A stretch of 36,740 nucleotides of DNA from Richelia intracellularis (lineage in GTDB: Bacteria; Cyanobacteriota; Cyanobacteriia; Cyanobacteriales; Nostocaceae): NCBI GenBank assembly GCA_000613065.1, contig CBZS010000166.1:1-36740 (forward strand), in the 5' to 3' direction. Positions 1-7,318 of the stretch are shown one piece after another. Under the pieces are notes generated by a model. The model worked only from the letters and a program-made list of their open reading frames with translations. It was not told the DNA's origin and searched no databases. The translations under genes were made by a program, and so were the position numbers. Positions within the stretch are counted from its first letter, which is position 1, and each line of letters starts with the position of its first letter.

Positions 1-1
1 A

Positions 2-526
2 CCTGCTCCAGTGGCACCTGCTCCGGAAGCCGCACCTGCTCCAGTGGCACCTGCTCCGGAAGCCGCACCTGCTCCAGTGGCACCTGCTCCGGAAGCCGCA
101 CCTGCTCCAGTGGCACCTGCTCCGGAAGCCGCACCTGCTCCAGTGGCAGAAGAACCCGCACCTATTCCAGTAACATTGGCGAAAACCCAGTTACAACAGG
201 TTACGGCATCGCTAGCCCATGTCCAAAGTGAACTGCAAATAGAGTTGCCACAGAATTTGTCCGTGATTCATATTGGCAAACAAAATGATAGAATTCCGCC
301 AGATATAGATGTTTCGGGATTTCCCAATTCAGAAATTGTCTCTCGGATTCATGCAGATATTCGAGTAGAGGGAGGTTCTCACTACATTGAAGATGTGGGT
401 AGCTCTAACGGTACATATATAAACAATTTGCCACTATTACCTGGCAATAGGCATAAACTGCGACCAGGCGATCGCATTAGCCTAGGAAAAGGAGATTTAG
501 TGACATTCTTGTTTCAGTTGTCTTAA
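2..526 (+). CDS. FHA-domain protein, 5' end outside window
   Basis: The reading frame is open to the window edge, so the true start lies upstream; the GTG at 11 is just a codon within the repeat region. The N-terminal part is a proline/alanine-rich low-complexity linker built from an 11-residue unit (APAPEAAPAPV). It is followed by a C-terminal forkhead-associated domain with the family signature: IGK near the start, SRIH, then SSNGTYIN and a GDRISLG turn. FHA domains bind phosphothreonine peptides, so this is probably a signalling or scaffold protein attached to Ser/Thr-kinase networks, which are abundant in filamentous cyanobacteria. A second FHA gene follows 38 bp downstream on the same strand, suggesting an operon. 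The domain is secure; the partner and any additional N-terminal domain are unknown. Confidence 0.85.
   Translation, partial: PAPVAPAPEAAPAPVAPAPEAAPAPVAPAPEAAPAPVAPAPEAAPAPVAEEPAPIPVTLAKTQLQQVTASLAHVQSELQIELPQNLSVIHIGKQNDRIPPDIDVSGFPNSEIVSRIHADIRVEGGSHYIEDVGSSNGTYINNLPLLPGNRHKLRPGDRISLGKGDLVTFLFQLS
17..148 (+). repeat. Four identical 33-bp tandem repeats (Pro/Ala linker)
   Basis: Four head-to-tail copies of a 33-bp unit lie at 17-49, 50-82, 83-115 and 116-148, with a partial copy at 1-16 running off the edge. All copies are identical at the DNA level, including third codon positions, which points to recent expansion or homogenisation. Each unit encodes 11 residues rich in Pro and Ala with one Glu. 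The total copy number cannot be known from this window. Confidence 0.95.
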
Positions 527-564
527 ATTCGCATAAGCGTGCAAATTTGAAAGTAAAATAACGC

Positions 565-933
565 GTGATTACACTAATTCTCCTGAATCCCCTGCAATCC
601 TTACCTCCTCAAAGTTGGAATTTTGAGGATGAATCAATTATCCGTATTGGACGTTCGACGGATAATGATGTTGTTTTATACAGTGCTGTAGTTTCCCGTC
701 GTCACGTTGAACTACGAAAAGTAAATCATGGTTGGGAAATTGTTTGTTTGGGTGCAAATGGAACTTTCTTAGACGGTGAACCAGTTCAACAACTGCCTGT
801 TAAAGATGGTATAGTTCTACGACTGGCTCGCTCTGGTCCTCAAATCCAAATTCGTTTAGGAAAATTGACTTTGGAGGAAATACGTCAATCTATCTCCAAG
901 TACTATTCGCAGGTTGCCAGTAGCGAGCTATGA
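565..933 (+). CDS. Small FHA-domain protein
   Basis: This 122-residue protein is essentially a single FHA domain: IRIGRSTDNDVVL (phosphopeptide-binding loop), SRRHVEL, then GANGTFLDG in place of the usual SSNGT turn, followed by about 25 residues predicted to be helical. It has no signal peptide or membrane segment, so it should be cytoplasmic and bind phosphothreonine partners. It starts with GTG; there is no in-frame ATG upstream that would extend the domain. It lies 38 bp after another FHA gene and is probably co-transcribed. The specific partner is unknown. Confidence 0.85.
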   Translation: MITLILLNPLQSLPPQSWNFEDESIIRIGRSTDNDVVLYSAVVSRRHVELRKVNHGWEIVCLGANGTFLDGEPVQQLPVKDGIVLRLARSGPQIQIRLGKLTLEEIRQSISKYYSQVASSEL

Positions 934-1246
934 GATTTAAAATATTGTGCCCAAATCTTTGATTCAGGAGATTGTTAAGTTCGTCAATTCAAAATCCAAA
1001 TTCCTTATTGACCAAAAATAGTAGAATACAAGCCCCTCATTTTTGTCGCAGTCAAAAGACTTTCACTAGAACAACCCTAGACTTGTTTACGATTGATATG
1101 TCCACCAATTATTTTGGGGATTTGTAGTCGTATGTGGAAGTCTATATCTTGATTCTCATTGCAAGACTACCTCAACATTAATCCTTGAATATGGTATTCC
1201 ATTCACAATTGCTATATTTGGATTAATTGTGTAGGGGAAATATTCT
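934..1246. other. Intergenic region, nothing recognised
   Basis: About 310 bp of AT-rich sequence between the FHA pair and the M50-like gene. No convincing ORF, RNA gene or strong hairpin was seen. It presumably contains the promoter of the downstream gene. A GGGG-rich ribosome-binding stretch sits just before the ATG at 1247. Confidence 0.4.
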
Positions 1247-1966
1247 ATGAGGGATCCAGGGAAGAATTTTGAATTTTTACGGAATACTCAAGCGCCGTCA
1301 GCTATTGAACCTATGGGATTTTCCTGGTTAATGGCTGCGGCGCTTCTTACTGTGCTATTGTGGCAAATCCCAGCAGGAGATTATATTCTTTATCCTTTTA
1401 CTATTCTGGCAACATGGTTTCATGAAATGGGACATGGTTTAGCTGCCATTATTTTGGGGGGAAATTTTCAGCAACTACAAATTGATGGAGATGGTTCTGG
1501 AGTCGCCTTTCAAAGTGGCAGACTGTACCTAGGTCCTATTGGTAGAGCTTTAGTTGCACCTGCTATCGATGGTACCATGGGTCCACCGATAGCAGGTGCA
1601 GGTCTCATTTTAGCTTCCCGCAAATTTCACACTGCTTCTGTGTGTTTAAAAATTCTAGGTGGTTTATTCTTATTTTCGGTTCTAGTTTCGGTGCGATCGT
1701 CATTTGGTATTGTTGCTATCAGTTTATTGGGTTTAACTATCCTGGGTATCTCTCTAAAATCTGCTCCATGGTTCCAAGGTTTTAGCGTGCAATTTTTGGG
1801 GGTACAAGCCTGTATCAGTACTTACCATCAACTAGACTACTTATTTAGTAGTAACCCTGGCTCTCTGGGCTTATCTGACACCACCCAAATCCAAAAGCAA
1901 CTGTTTTTACCTGACTGGTTTTGGGGTGGATTAATGGCGTTCGCATCTTTGGTTATCTTAGTCTGA
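1247..1966 (+). CDS. M50-like integral membrane zinc metalloprotease
   Basis: The 239-residue protein is strongly hydrophobic, with about five or six probable membrane segments (the first around residues 25-45). The motif HEMGH at residues 59-63 lies in or beside the second segment and fits the HExxH zinc site of M50 site-2-type proteases, specifically the M50B-like group common in cyanobacteria and actinobacteria. I did not find a clear C-terminal NPDG/LDG motif, so the third zinc ligand is unassigned and activity is inferred. The ATG at 1247 follows a purine-rich stretch. The stop codon lies inside a strong hairpin. The substrate is unknown. Confidence 0.75.
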   Translation: MRDPGKNFEFLRNTQAPSAIEPMGFSWLMAAALLTVLLWQIPAGDYILYPFTILATWFHEMGHGLAAIILGGNFQQLQIDGDGSGVAFQSGRLYLGPIGRALVAPAIDGTMGPPIAGAGLILASRKFHTASVCLKILGGLFLFSVLVSVRSSFGIVAISLLGLTILGISLKSAPWFQGFSVQFLGVQACISTYHQLDYLFSSNPGSLGLSDTTQIQKQLFLPDWFWGGLMAFASLVILV

Positions 1967-1996
1967 AGTTCCCCTTTCGTCAAAGGGGAACTTCAG
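1963..1996 (+). terminator. Strong hairpin overlapping the stop codon of the M50-like gene
   Basis: A perfect 15-bp stem (1963-1977 with 1982-1996) and a 4-base loop. The left arm contains the TGA stop. There is no T-run afterwards, so it may be a 3'-end stabiliser or a dispersed palindromic repeat rather than a classical terminator. A degraded relative is at about 7250-7285, after the anti-sigma gene. Confidence 0.55.
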
Positions 1997-2365
1997 CTTA
2001 GTACATAGCCTCCGTGTTGCCTATGACACTAATTAATACTCAGAAGCTAGAAGTAGTTACAAGTATATTAAGGTATCTATAATTATTGGCACGACGTTCA
2101 CCAGGAACTGTATATCTACCACTCCCAGTACCCAATGGCTCAACATCACTAAAGTTAATCTAGTAAAACTATAAGAATACAAAATGGTGAAATCCCATTT
2201 TTTTGTGTAATGTACGGTACTTTTTCAAATGTGATATTCTACACCCCAAGTAGTTGTTTTTATCCAGTCCCTTGATTTATAAAGGTTGTGAAGTGGAAAG
2301 TAATCTTGTAATCAAGTCGGATAACTGCAAAAAAACATCATACTAGTGTTTGTTTTTGTAAATAT
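1997..2365. other. Intergenic region with a possible gene fossil
   Basis: About 370 bp upstream of the M23 peptidase gene. The right half presumably carries that gene's promoter. The left half includes a short minus-strand open stretch (2040-2159), listed separately. No RNA gene was recognised. Confidence 0.4.
2040..2159 (-). pseudogene. Possible C-terminal fragment of an unknown protein
   Basis: A 39-codon open stretch bounded by stops on both sides, with no start codon at its head. The translation includes PLGTGSGRYTVPGERRANNY, which has the varied, glycine- and arginine-containing look of a real folded domain rather than translated AT-rich spacer. I do not recognise the family. It could be the tail of a lost gene or a chance open frame. 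Confidence 0.25.
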
Positions 2366-3280
2366 ATGACTATTCAAATTCATACTTTTGAACTGCAAAT
2401 TTTAAAATTTAATCTTCAACATATTACAACTGCTGTAGTAACCAGTCTTTTAGCGAGTACATCCATGGTACTTAGCCCAGTAGCCCATGGATTAGAGGTC
2501 AAAATCAGTCCTAACAGTCCCCAATTAGGAGATACCATGTCAGTAATCATTGACATGGAGGATCATAACAATAATACTCTTCCCGTAGTTAGAAAAGATG
2601 GCAAAAATTACCCAGTATTTACCCTTGCACCCAAAAAATATCGAGCCTTAATCCCTACAACCCCTCTAGATCAACCAGGAAAAAAATTAATTCAAGTTAT
2701 AAGTGATAGAAAAGAACAACAAGTATCAATATCTATAAAAAGTCGTAAATTTCCCACCCAGCGCATTACCCTTCGTGGGAATAAGGCTGGATTAAGGGCA
2801 ACAGCCCAGGAACTAAATCGGGTTCGAGAATTCAAAGCCTTGCAAACTGCCAAAAAATTTTGGCATGGTCCTTTTTTAAGACCAAATAGAGGACGGGTAA
2901 GTACAATTTATGGTGTTCGTCGCTACTATAATGGTAAATTTGCAAAGGGCTATTTTCACCGTGGTGTTGATTATGCTGGAGCATCTGGTTCAGCAATAAT
3001 TGCACCGGCTGCTGGTCGAGTGGCTTTGGTGGGAACTGTATCTCAAGGATTCCGGGTTCACGGAAACACAGTTGGCATAGATCATGGTCAAGGAGTAGTC
3101 AGTATTTTTCTACACCTGAACCGCATTAATGTCAAAGAAGGTGATATGGTCAAACCCGGCGAATTAATTGGCACAGTAGGGTCTACAGGAGCTTCTACTG
3201 GTCCCCATTTACACTGGGGTCTGTATGTCAATGGTAAAGCTGTCAGTCCTGTTCCCTGGCGTTATAGCAGCATTGATTAA
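2366..3280 (+). CDS. Secreted M23-family (LytM) peptidoglycan endopeptidase
   Basis: The 304-residue protein has an N-terminal hydrophobic segment (about residues 19-41) ending near PVAHG, consistent with a signal peptide. A beta-rich N-terminal region follows (about 43-130). The C-terminal LytM/M23 domain (about 175-300) contains the zinc ligands in YFHRGVDYA (His198, Asp202) and GPHLHWGLYV (His281, His283), plus FLHL (His250). These enzymes cleave cross-links in peptidoglycan during wall remodelling or daughter-cell and septum processing. All key residues are present, so it should be active. The chosen ATG is the first in frame; a later start at Met34 would shorten the signal sequence. It stands alone, with about 400 bp upstream. 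Confidence 0.88.
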   Translation: MTIQIHTFELQILKFNLQHITTAVVTSLLASTSMVLSPVAHGLEVKISPNSPQLGDTMSVIIDMEDHNNNTLPVVRKDGKNYPVFTLAPKKYRALIPTTPLDQPGKKLIQVISDRKEQQVSISIKSRKFPTQRITLRGNKAGLRATAQELNRVREFKALQTAKKFWHGPFLRPNRGRVSTIYGVRRYYNGKFAKGYFHRGVDYAGASGSAIIAPAAGRVALVGTVSQGFRVHGNTVGIDHGQGVVSIFLHLNRINVKEGDMVKPGELIGTVGSTGASTGPHLHWGLYVNGKAVSPVPWRYSSID

Positions 3281-3367
3281 ATAATGGGCTTTTGTTTATT
3301 ATTTGCTGTGATTTGGGCACAATAAATTCGATTGGTATCCTTCTTACCTCACTTGGGTGGCAAACAG

Positions 3368-3919
3368 ATGAATGTTATGAGTATAGAAAAAATTGTTGAA
3401 CAAGCTCTCCAGGACGGCTATCTTACCCCATCAATGGAGGCAGAAGTTGGACGCATTTGCGACCATGCTTCAGAACTATCTATAGAAGAATATATGTCTT
3501 TAGATAGGCTTATGGGAGCATTATTAACTGGTGAGGTGGTAGCAGTACCCCGTAAACAGTTCATTAATGTCATGGAAGAGTTGGTACTAACCGAAGCAAT
3601 CGCTAGAGTCGCAGAGATAGAGGCAACTAGTGAAACTTCCGTGGATGTGGGAGATATCGCTGCCTATGCTCTCAACCGACTACCTCCCTTGTATGCCACC
3701 ACTGAAGAAGGTGCAACCTATCAACGTCAAAAAGCTAAAGATGAACTTAGCGATCTAATTAGTAAGCACGTTGGAGAAGCTATTTCCCGTCACTTAGATA
3801 GGCCAGAGTTCTTCCCAGAACGTCAAGCTCTAGGCAAAAATACAGGTAATGAAGTATTGCTACAAGTTAGTTCTCTACTTCAAGCTTATGCACCTAACTT
3901 TGAGCAAAAATCACAATAA
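3368..3919 (+). CDS. ComFB-family protein
   Basis: The protein matches the ComFB (late competence protein) family seen in cyanobacteria: an N-terminal helical region (MSIEKIVEQALQDGYLTPSM) and then a compact domain with VMEELVLTEAIARVAE and DVGDIAAYALNRLPPLYATT. The D-x-A-x-Y-x-L-N-x-L-P-P-L-Y core is the family signature. Cyanobacterial ComFB-type proteins have been reported as cyclic-di-GMP receptors affecting motility, competence or cell size. The frame is open back to a TTG at 3332, but the ATG at 3368 (or 3377) fits the conserved N-terminus better. It is followed by a hairpin. Confidence 0.75.
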   Translation: MNVMSIEKIVEQALQDGYLTPSMEAEVGRICDHASELSIEEYMSLDRLMGALLTGEVVAVPRKQFINVMEELVLTEAIARVAEIEATSETSVDVGDIAAYALNRLPPLYATTEEGATYQRQKAKDELSDLISKHVGEAISRHLDRPEFFPERQALGKNTGNEVLLQVSSLLQAYAPNFEQKSQ

Positions 3920-3949
3920 TAATTGGTCATAAATGAAAATGACCAATTA
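3920..3949 (+). terminator. Hairpin after the ComFB-family gene
   Basis: An 11-bp perfect stem (3920-3930 with 3939-3949) with an 8-base A-rich loop begins right after the stop codon. There is no clean T-run, so termination strength is uncertain. It lies between two convergent genes. Confidence 0.45.
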
Positions 3950-4050
3950 CTTAGATAATAAAACTTCAGGTAGTGTGATACTATTCCCTTCCTCACATTC
4001 ATGCTCACCTTAACCAATTTTAAGATCTCATTGGCAGAGCTACATTCTCA

Positions 4051-4680
4051 CTACTGTCTTACTTGTACTTGTGTTCCCAAACTGACTTGGTTATATAGCG
4101 AAACTACATCAGTGTTACGCATTCTTAAGCATCCGTGGGAGACTGGACTTCCGACCACATCATCATTGGGGGTTCCATGAAATCCTATGTGACTATGCCC
4201 ATCTGTCCAAAAACCAATCCACCTGACTCCCAAAGGACTTTTAGGTCCAGAAGGAAAAACTTGACCCGTAATCGGATGTTTCCACGCAGGATTATGCTGC
4301 ATATGCATAATTTTGAATGATCCTGTGGGTGTTTCCCAACCTTTTTTACCAACACCAATGGGATAACTAGCAATAACGGTATTTTGCCGGTATACATAAG
4401 CTCGGCGATCACTCAAATCCACAAGAACCCGAGAACTATTGGTTTCAAGCTTCTTGGATTCATCTTCTTTCTCTACTACTTGAGGATTCAAACTATTCAA
4501 AATTTGCTGTTGTAGAGTTATTTGAGGGGATGAGGTTTTTCCTATATTTCCTGTTGGTGCTTGAGAATGGGCATCAGCTTTCATCGAATTATTCATTCGC
4601 CAATGCACACCTAAAGCTAAAGCAGATGTGGCAAAACAAACCCACATAAAGGTTTTTGCTATAACTTCACTTCTTACCAT
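4051..4680 (-). CDS. L,D-transpeptidase (YkuD domain)
   Basis: The 209-residue protein has one N-terminal membrane anchor or signal segment (about residues 9-26), a polar linker, and a YkuD catalytic domain (about 84-208). The domain shows the family signature HGTP (168-171) followed by SPVSHGCLRM, with catalytic Cys184 and supporting His182 and Arg186. Such enzymes form 3-3 cross-links in peptidoglycan or attach proteins to it in the periplasm, using a cysteine acyl-enzyme. It is a complete, standard-length member. It converges with the ComFB-family gene and has a large AT-rich upstream region. Confidence 0.9.
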   Translation of the reverse strand: MVRSEVIAKTFMWVCFATSALALGVHWRMNNSMKADAHSQAPTGNIGKTSSPQITLQQQILNSLNPQVVEKEDESKKLETNSSRVLVDLSDRRAYVYRQNTVIASYPIGVGKKGWETPTGSFKIMHMQHNPAWKHPITGQVFPSGPKSPLGVRWIGFWTDGHSHIGFHGTPNDDVVGSPVSHGCLRMRNTDVVSLYNQVSLGTQVQVRQ

Positions 4681-5023
4681 CGGTATTTTCTATTATTTAT
4701 CCCCAAAACATTCAATTGTTAAATATCAAGTTATTAACTTTGCTTATTCCCTAATCAGCTTATTCTACATTACTCCCTGTGAAAACGTTTATAGAGTAAC
4801 TCTTTTATATACTAGTGGGCTCACCTCACCGAAAATTTACACAATTTTTGTCATCTCCTCATCAACTGAGTTGTATTCACAATACCCACTAAGGCAAACT
4901 ATAAATAGAGATATATTAAAACACTGTTCACAAGTTAAAAAAGCTAGATAATTTTTTTTTATTTTCTGGAATTTTAACAGCCAACAGAACAATCATTAAT
5001 GATGTGTGGGTGGGGGAAAAGTT

Positions 5024-5176
5024 ATGTTGGAAAAAATAGTACTAACGATTACAATTACGTTTTCACTTAATCTATTGTTACAGATGCAACAGCCAAATAC
5101 CAATATTCAGGATGGGAATTATTATCCAGGAACCCAAAACCCTCCTAGTTTATTGGTATGGGGAAAAACGAAGTAA
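5024..5176 (+). CDS. Possible 50-residue exported peptide
   Basis: An ATG follows a good ribosome-binding stretch (GGGGGA about 5 bases upstream). The translation starts MLEKIVLTITITFSLNLLLQ, a short charged end and a hydrophobic segment, followed by a polar Gln/Asn/Pro/Gly/Tyr-rich tail ending in WGKTK. This resembles a small secreted or membrane-tethered peptide. I do not recognise a family, and so short an ORF could be chance; the ribosome-binding site and amphipathic layout are the only support. Confidence 0.35.
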   Translation: MLEKIVLTITITFSLNLLLQMQQPNTNIQDGNYYPGTQNPPSLLVWGKTK

Positions 5177-5402
5177 AAATACAGCTTTTCTTAACCTTTT
5201 GCGTCTATATTCAAGTTATTAATGCTGAAGATATATAGAAAAGTGAATGTTATAGCATTGTATTACCTGAAATTTTCCCATGTTTAAGTATTTACTATTC
5301 TTAAATATTGTCTAATTTTCGGTTTTACAAAGTAATCAATTTCGAGCTTATTAGCTAAATTCCATATTTGTCAGCCCTAAGAGTAATTCTTCTTTTGTAG
5401 TT

Positions 5403-5438
5403 AATTTCTCTGGTTTTTTTGTTTTGACCAGAGAAATT
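5403..5438. repeat. Hairpin with T-rich loop
   Basis: A 12-bp perfect stem (5403-5414 with 5427-5438) and a 12-base T-rich loop. It could be the end of a small transcript or a dispersed palindrome. No T-run follows on either strand. Confidence 0.4.
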
Positions 5439-5531
5439 ACATTACATTCATAGTTGCTTGATGCAAAATTACACTATGATTATTGGAAAGAAGTCAAGGG
5501 TAAGTGTACAGTTATAAATGCTGCATAGATA

Positions 5532-5547
5532 ATAGTAATATTACTAT
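5532..5547. promoter_or_regulatory. 16-bp perfect palindrome upstream of sigG
   Basis: ATAGTAATATTACTAT is a perfect palindrome about 200 bp upstream of the sigG start. Its size suits a dimeric regulator, but the AT-rich background makes chance symmetry possible. The assignment is tentative. Confidence 0.25.
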
Positions 5548-5743
5548 CGTTAATATACCCATGGACTCCTAATATTGAAACAATTAAATTCTAGTAAAAA
5601 GGGGATCATCTTAAAAAGAAATCTTTTCCATGGGGATCAAACTATAGTTAAATGTTACAGTCAAAAATCCGTCACTTGTATCAGGAACTTCTCAGCAATG
5701 AATAGGTCTAATAAAAAGGGATCTTTTAAAGTCAGTACGATCT

Positions 5744-6400
5744 ATGAGTCAATCGATTACTGTATCCTGGTCAACATTTGATGCCAGACTTCCGGAAGCA
5801 TTGGTGCAAGTTGACAAGCTTTCCAACCACGACCTTATCTCGCGCTGTCAAGTAGGACTGCGACCGGAGCGTGCTGTATTTGCAGAACTTTTGCGCCGTT
5901 ACCAATCTCAAGTTGACCGGGTACTATACCACTTAGCTCCGGATTGGTCAGATAGGGCAGACCTAGCCCAGGAAGTATGGATTCGTGTGTATCGCAATAT
6001 TAGCCGATTGCAAGAACCTGCTAAATTTAGGGGTTGGTTAAGCCGAATCGCTACCAATCTTTTCTACGATGAGTTACGCAAGCGTAAACGAGTAGCTAGT
6101 CCCTTATCTTTAGATGCTCCTCGAGGAGTGGATGATGGGGAAATGCATTGGGAAATTGCTGGGGATACTCCAGGCCCAGAAGAAGCTTTAAGCACTACAG
6201 AGTTCTATGAACAACTCAGAGAGGCGATCGCCGATCTACCAGAAGTATTCCGGACTACAATAGTTCTTAGAGAGATAGAAGGCTTGGCATATGAAGAAAT
6301 TGCTGAGATTACCGGCGTTTCTCTCGGAACGGTCAAATCTAGAATTGCCAGAGCTAGGTCAAGACTACAAAGCCAGTTACAAACCTATTTGGATGCGTAG
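5744..6400 (+). CDS. sigG: ECF (group 4) RNA polymerase sigma factor, SigG type
   Basis: The 218-residue protein has sigma region 2 at about residues 46-114, with the -10-recognition/core-binding helices in DLAQEVWIRVYRNI and FRGWLSRIATNLFYDELRK. A linker and sigma region 4 (about 155-212) follow, with the helix-turn-helix YEEIAEITGVSLGTVKSRIA. The long N-terminal extension (STFDARLPEALVQVDKLSNH) and the neighbouring anti-sigma gene match the cyanobacterial SigG lineage, which in Nostoc and Anabaena directs an envelope-stress response. SigG-type factors are held inactive by the adjacent anti-sigma protein and usually autoregulate. The ATG at 5744 has a weak Shine-Dalgarno. The SigG label is by recognition, without an alignment. 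Confidence 0.85.
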   Translation: MSQSITVSWSTFDARLPEALVQVDKLSNHDLISRCQVGLRPERAVFAELLRRYQSQVDRVLYHLAPDWSDRADLAQEVWIRVYRNISRLQEPAKFRGWLSRIATNLFYDELRKRKRVASPLSLDAPRGVDDGEMHWEIAGDTPGPEEALSTTEFYEQLREAIADLPEVFRTTIVLREIEGLAYEEIAEITGVSLGTVKSRIARARSRLQSQLQTYLDA

Positions 6401-6557
6401 TTTTTTAATTTAATCTCTAATTATGTGTTAATTATTTAACATTATTTAAAGGTAAGTTAAACAAATCTAGAGTGCTTCTGCCATTACATCAAAGATTTGA
6501 TCCAATTTCCGGCTTTTCCACAGTGTTGCCAGTGCAAGAATTGGTAATAATGTTAAT

Positions 6558-7160
6558 ATGACTATTTATTCTCAATTTCATAGCCTTTCTTACTGTCAAA
6601 ATCAGAAACAAGTGAACGACAGCAATACTCACCATACCAATGAACTAACGGGTGTTATGGATAGGTCAAAGCGCGATCGCTTCGAGTTATTGAGTGCTTA
6701 TTTAGACGGGGAAGTTACCGCCGTTGAACGCAAGCAAGTCGAGCAATGGCTGGCAGAGGATGAAACAGTACAGGGCTTATACGCCCGTTTACTGAAAATA
6801 AGACGAGGTATCCATAACCTACCCGTACCACCACAAAAAAATGCAGAAGAAACGGCGACAAGGGTATTTTCCCGCTTGCGCCGGACAAGGCTAAAAATAA
6901 TCAGTGGTGCAACAGCCATCGCTGCTTGTGCGATCACTGCCGTAACTGGAGTTGTTGGTGAAGAATCATCTATACCTCAGATGGCTCAACAACAATCTTC
7001 AGAACAGCCCCAAATAAAAAAAACACAAACAGCCTCTTCTTCCTTGAAAGTAGCTATTAATGACCCCCTTTTCCCCATTCCTAAGGCAATCAGAAAATCG
7101 GGATTAGGGTTGAAGGGAGAACAAACTAGCGGCTACTTGCATGGTGATGTGATTAATTAA
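6558..7160 (+). CDS. Membrane-anchored anti-sigma factor, partner of SigG
   Basis: The protein has an N-terminal cytoplasmic anti-sigma domain (about residues 34-85: FELLSAYLDGEVTAVERKQV, then QWLAEDETVQGLYARLLK), one membrane segment (about 112-133) and a polar periplasmic tail. The zinc-binding HxxxCxxC motif of ZAS proteins is absent. It lies 157 bp after the sigma gene on the same strand. In Nostoc punctiforme the equivalent protein has been called SapG; stress would release SigG from it at the membrane. The ATG at 6558 gives a 33-residue leader; the ATG at 6657 (MDRSKRDRFELL) is an alternative that still keeps the whole domain. Confidence 0.8.
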   Translation: MTIYSQFHSLSYCQNQKQVNDSNTHHTNELTGVMDRSKRDRFELLSAYLDGEVTAVERKQVEQWLAEDETVQGLYARLLKIRRGIHNLPVPPQKNAEETATRVFSRLRRTRLKIISGATAIAACAITAVTGVVGEESSIPQMAQQQSSEQPQIKKTQTASSSLKVAINDPLFPIPKAIRKSGLGLKGEQTSGYLHGDVIN

Positions 7161-7318
7161 TTTAAACAATAGGGCACCACTGAGGTACGGCTTTAGAAAG
7201 GAAATTCTACATCCAGAAAATCTATATCCCGTCGTGGTGTACTACTAACCTGAAGTTACCCTTTTACGAAAAAGGAAATTTATCTATAGTGAGACTTACA
7301 GAAATTTAAAGTCCAAGC

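Larger units (their letters stand above)
4681..5743. other. 1.06-kb AT-rich region between ldt and sigG
   Basis: A long AT-rich region holding the promoter of the L,D-transpeptidase gene (left end) and presumably that of sigG (right end). Inside are one plausible small ORF (5024-5176), a 12-bp-stem hairpin (5403-5438) and a 16-bp palindrome (5532-5547). Other open frames here look random in composition. Confidence 0.4.

Noticed and set aside
1-148. Possible CRISPR-like array at the left edge
   Set aside because: The units are contiguous with no spacers and read in frame as a Pro/Ala linker, so this is a coding tandem repeat.
4628-4951. 107-residue plus-strand open frame opposite the start of the L,D-transpeptidase gene
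   Set aside because: It overlaps the conserved N-terminus of the L,D-transpeptidase on the other strand and continues into AT-rich spacer with no domain-like composition.
5575-5781. 68-codon open frame running into sigG
   Set aside because: It starts with TTG, overlaps the sigma factor start in another frame, and shows no conserved pattern.
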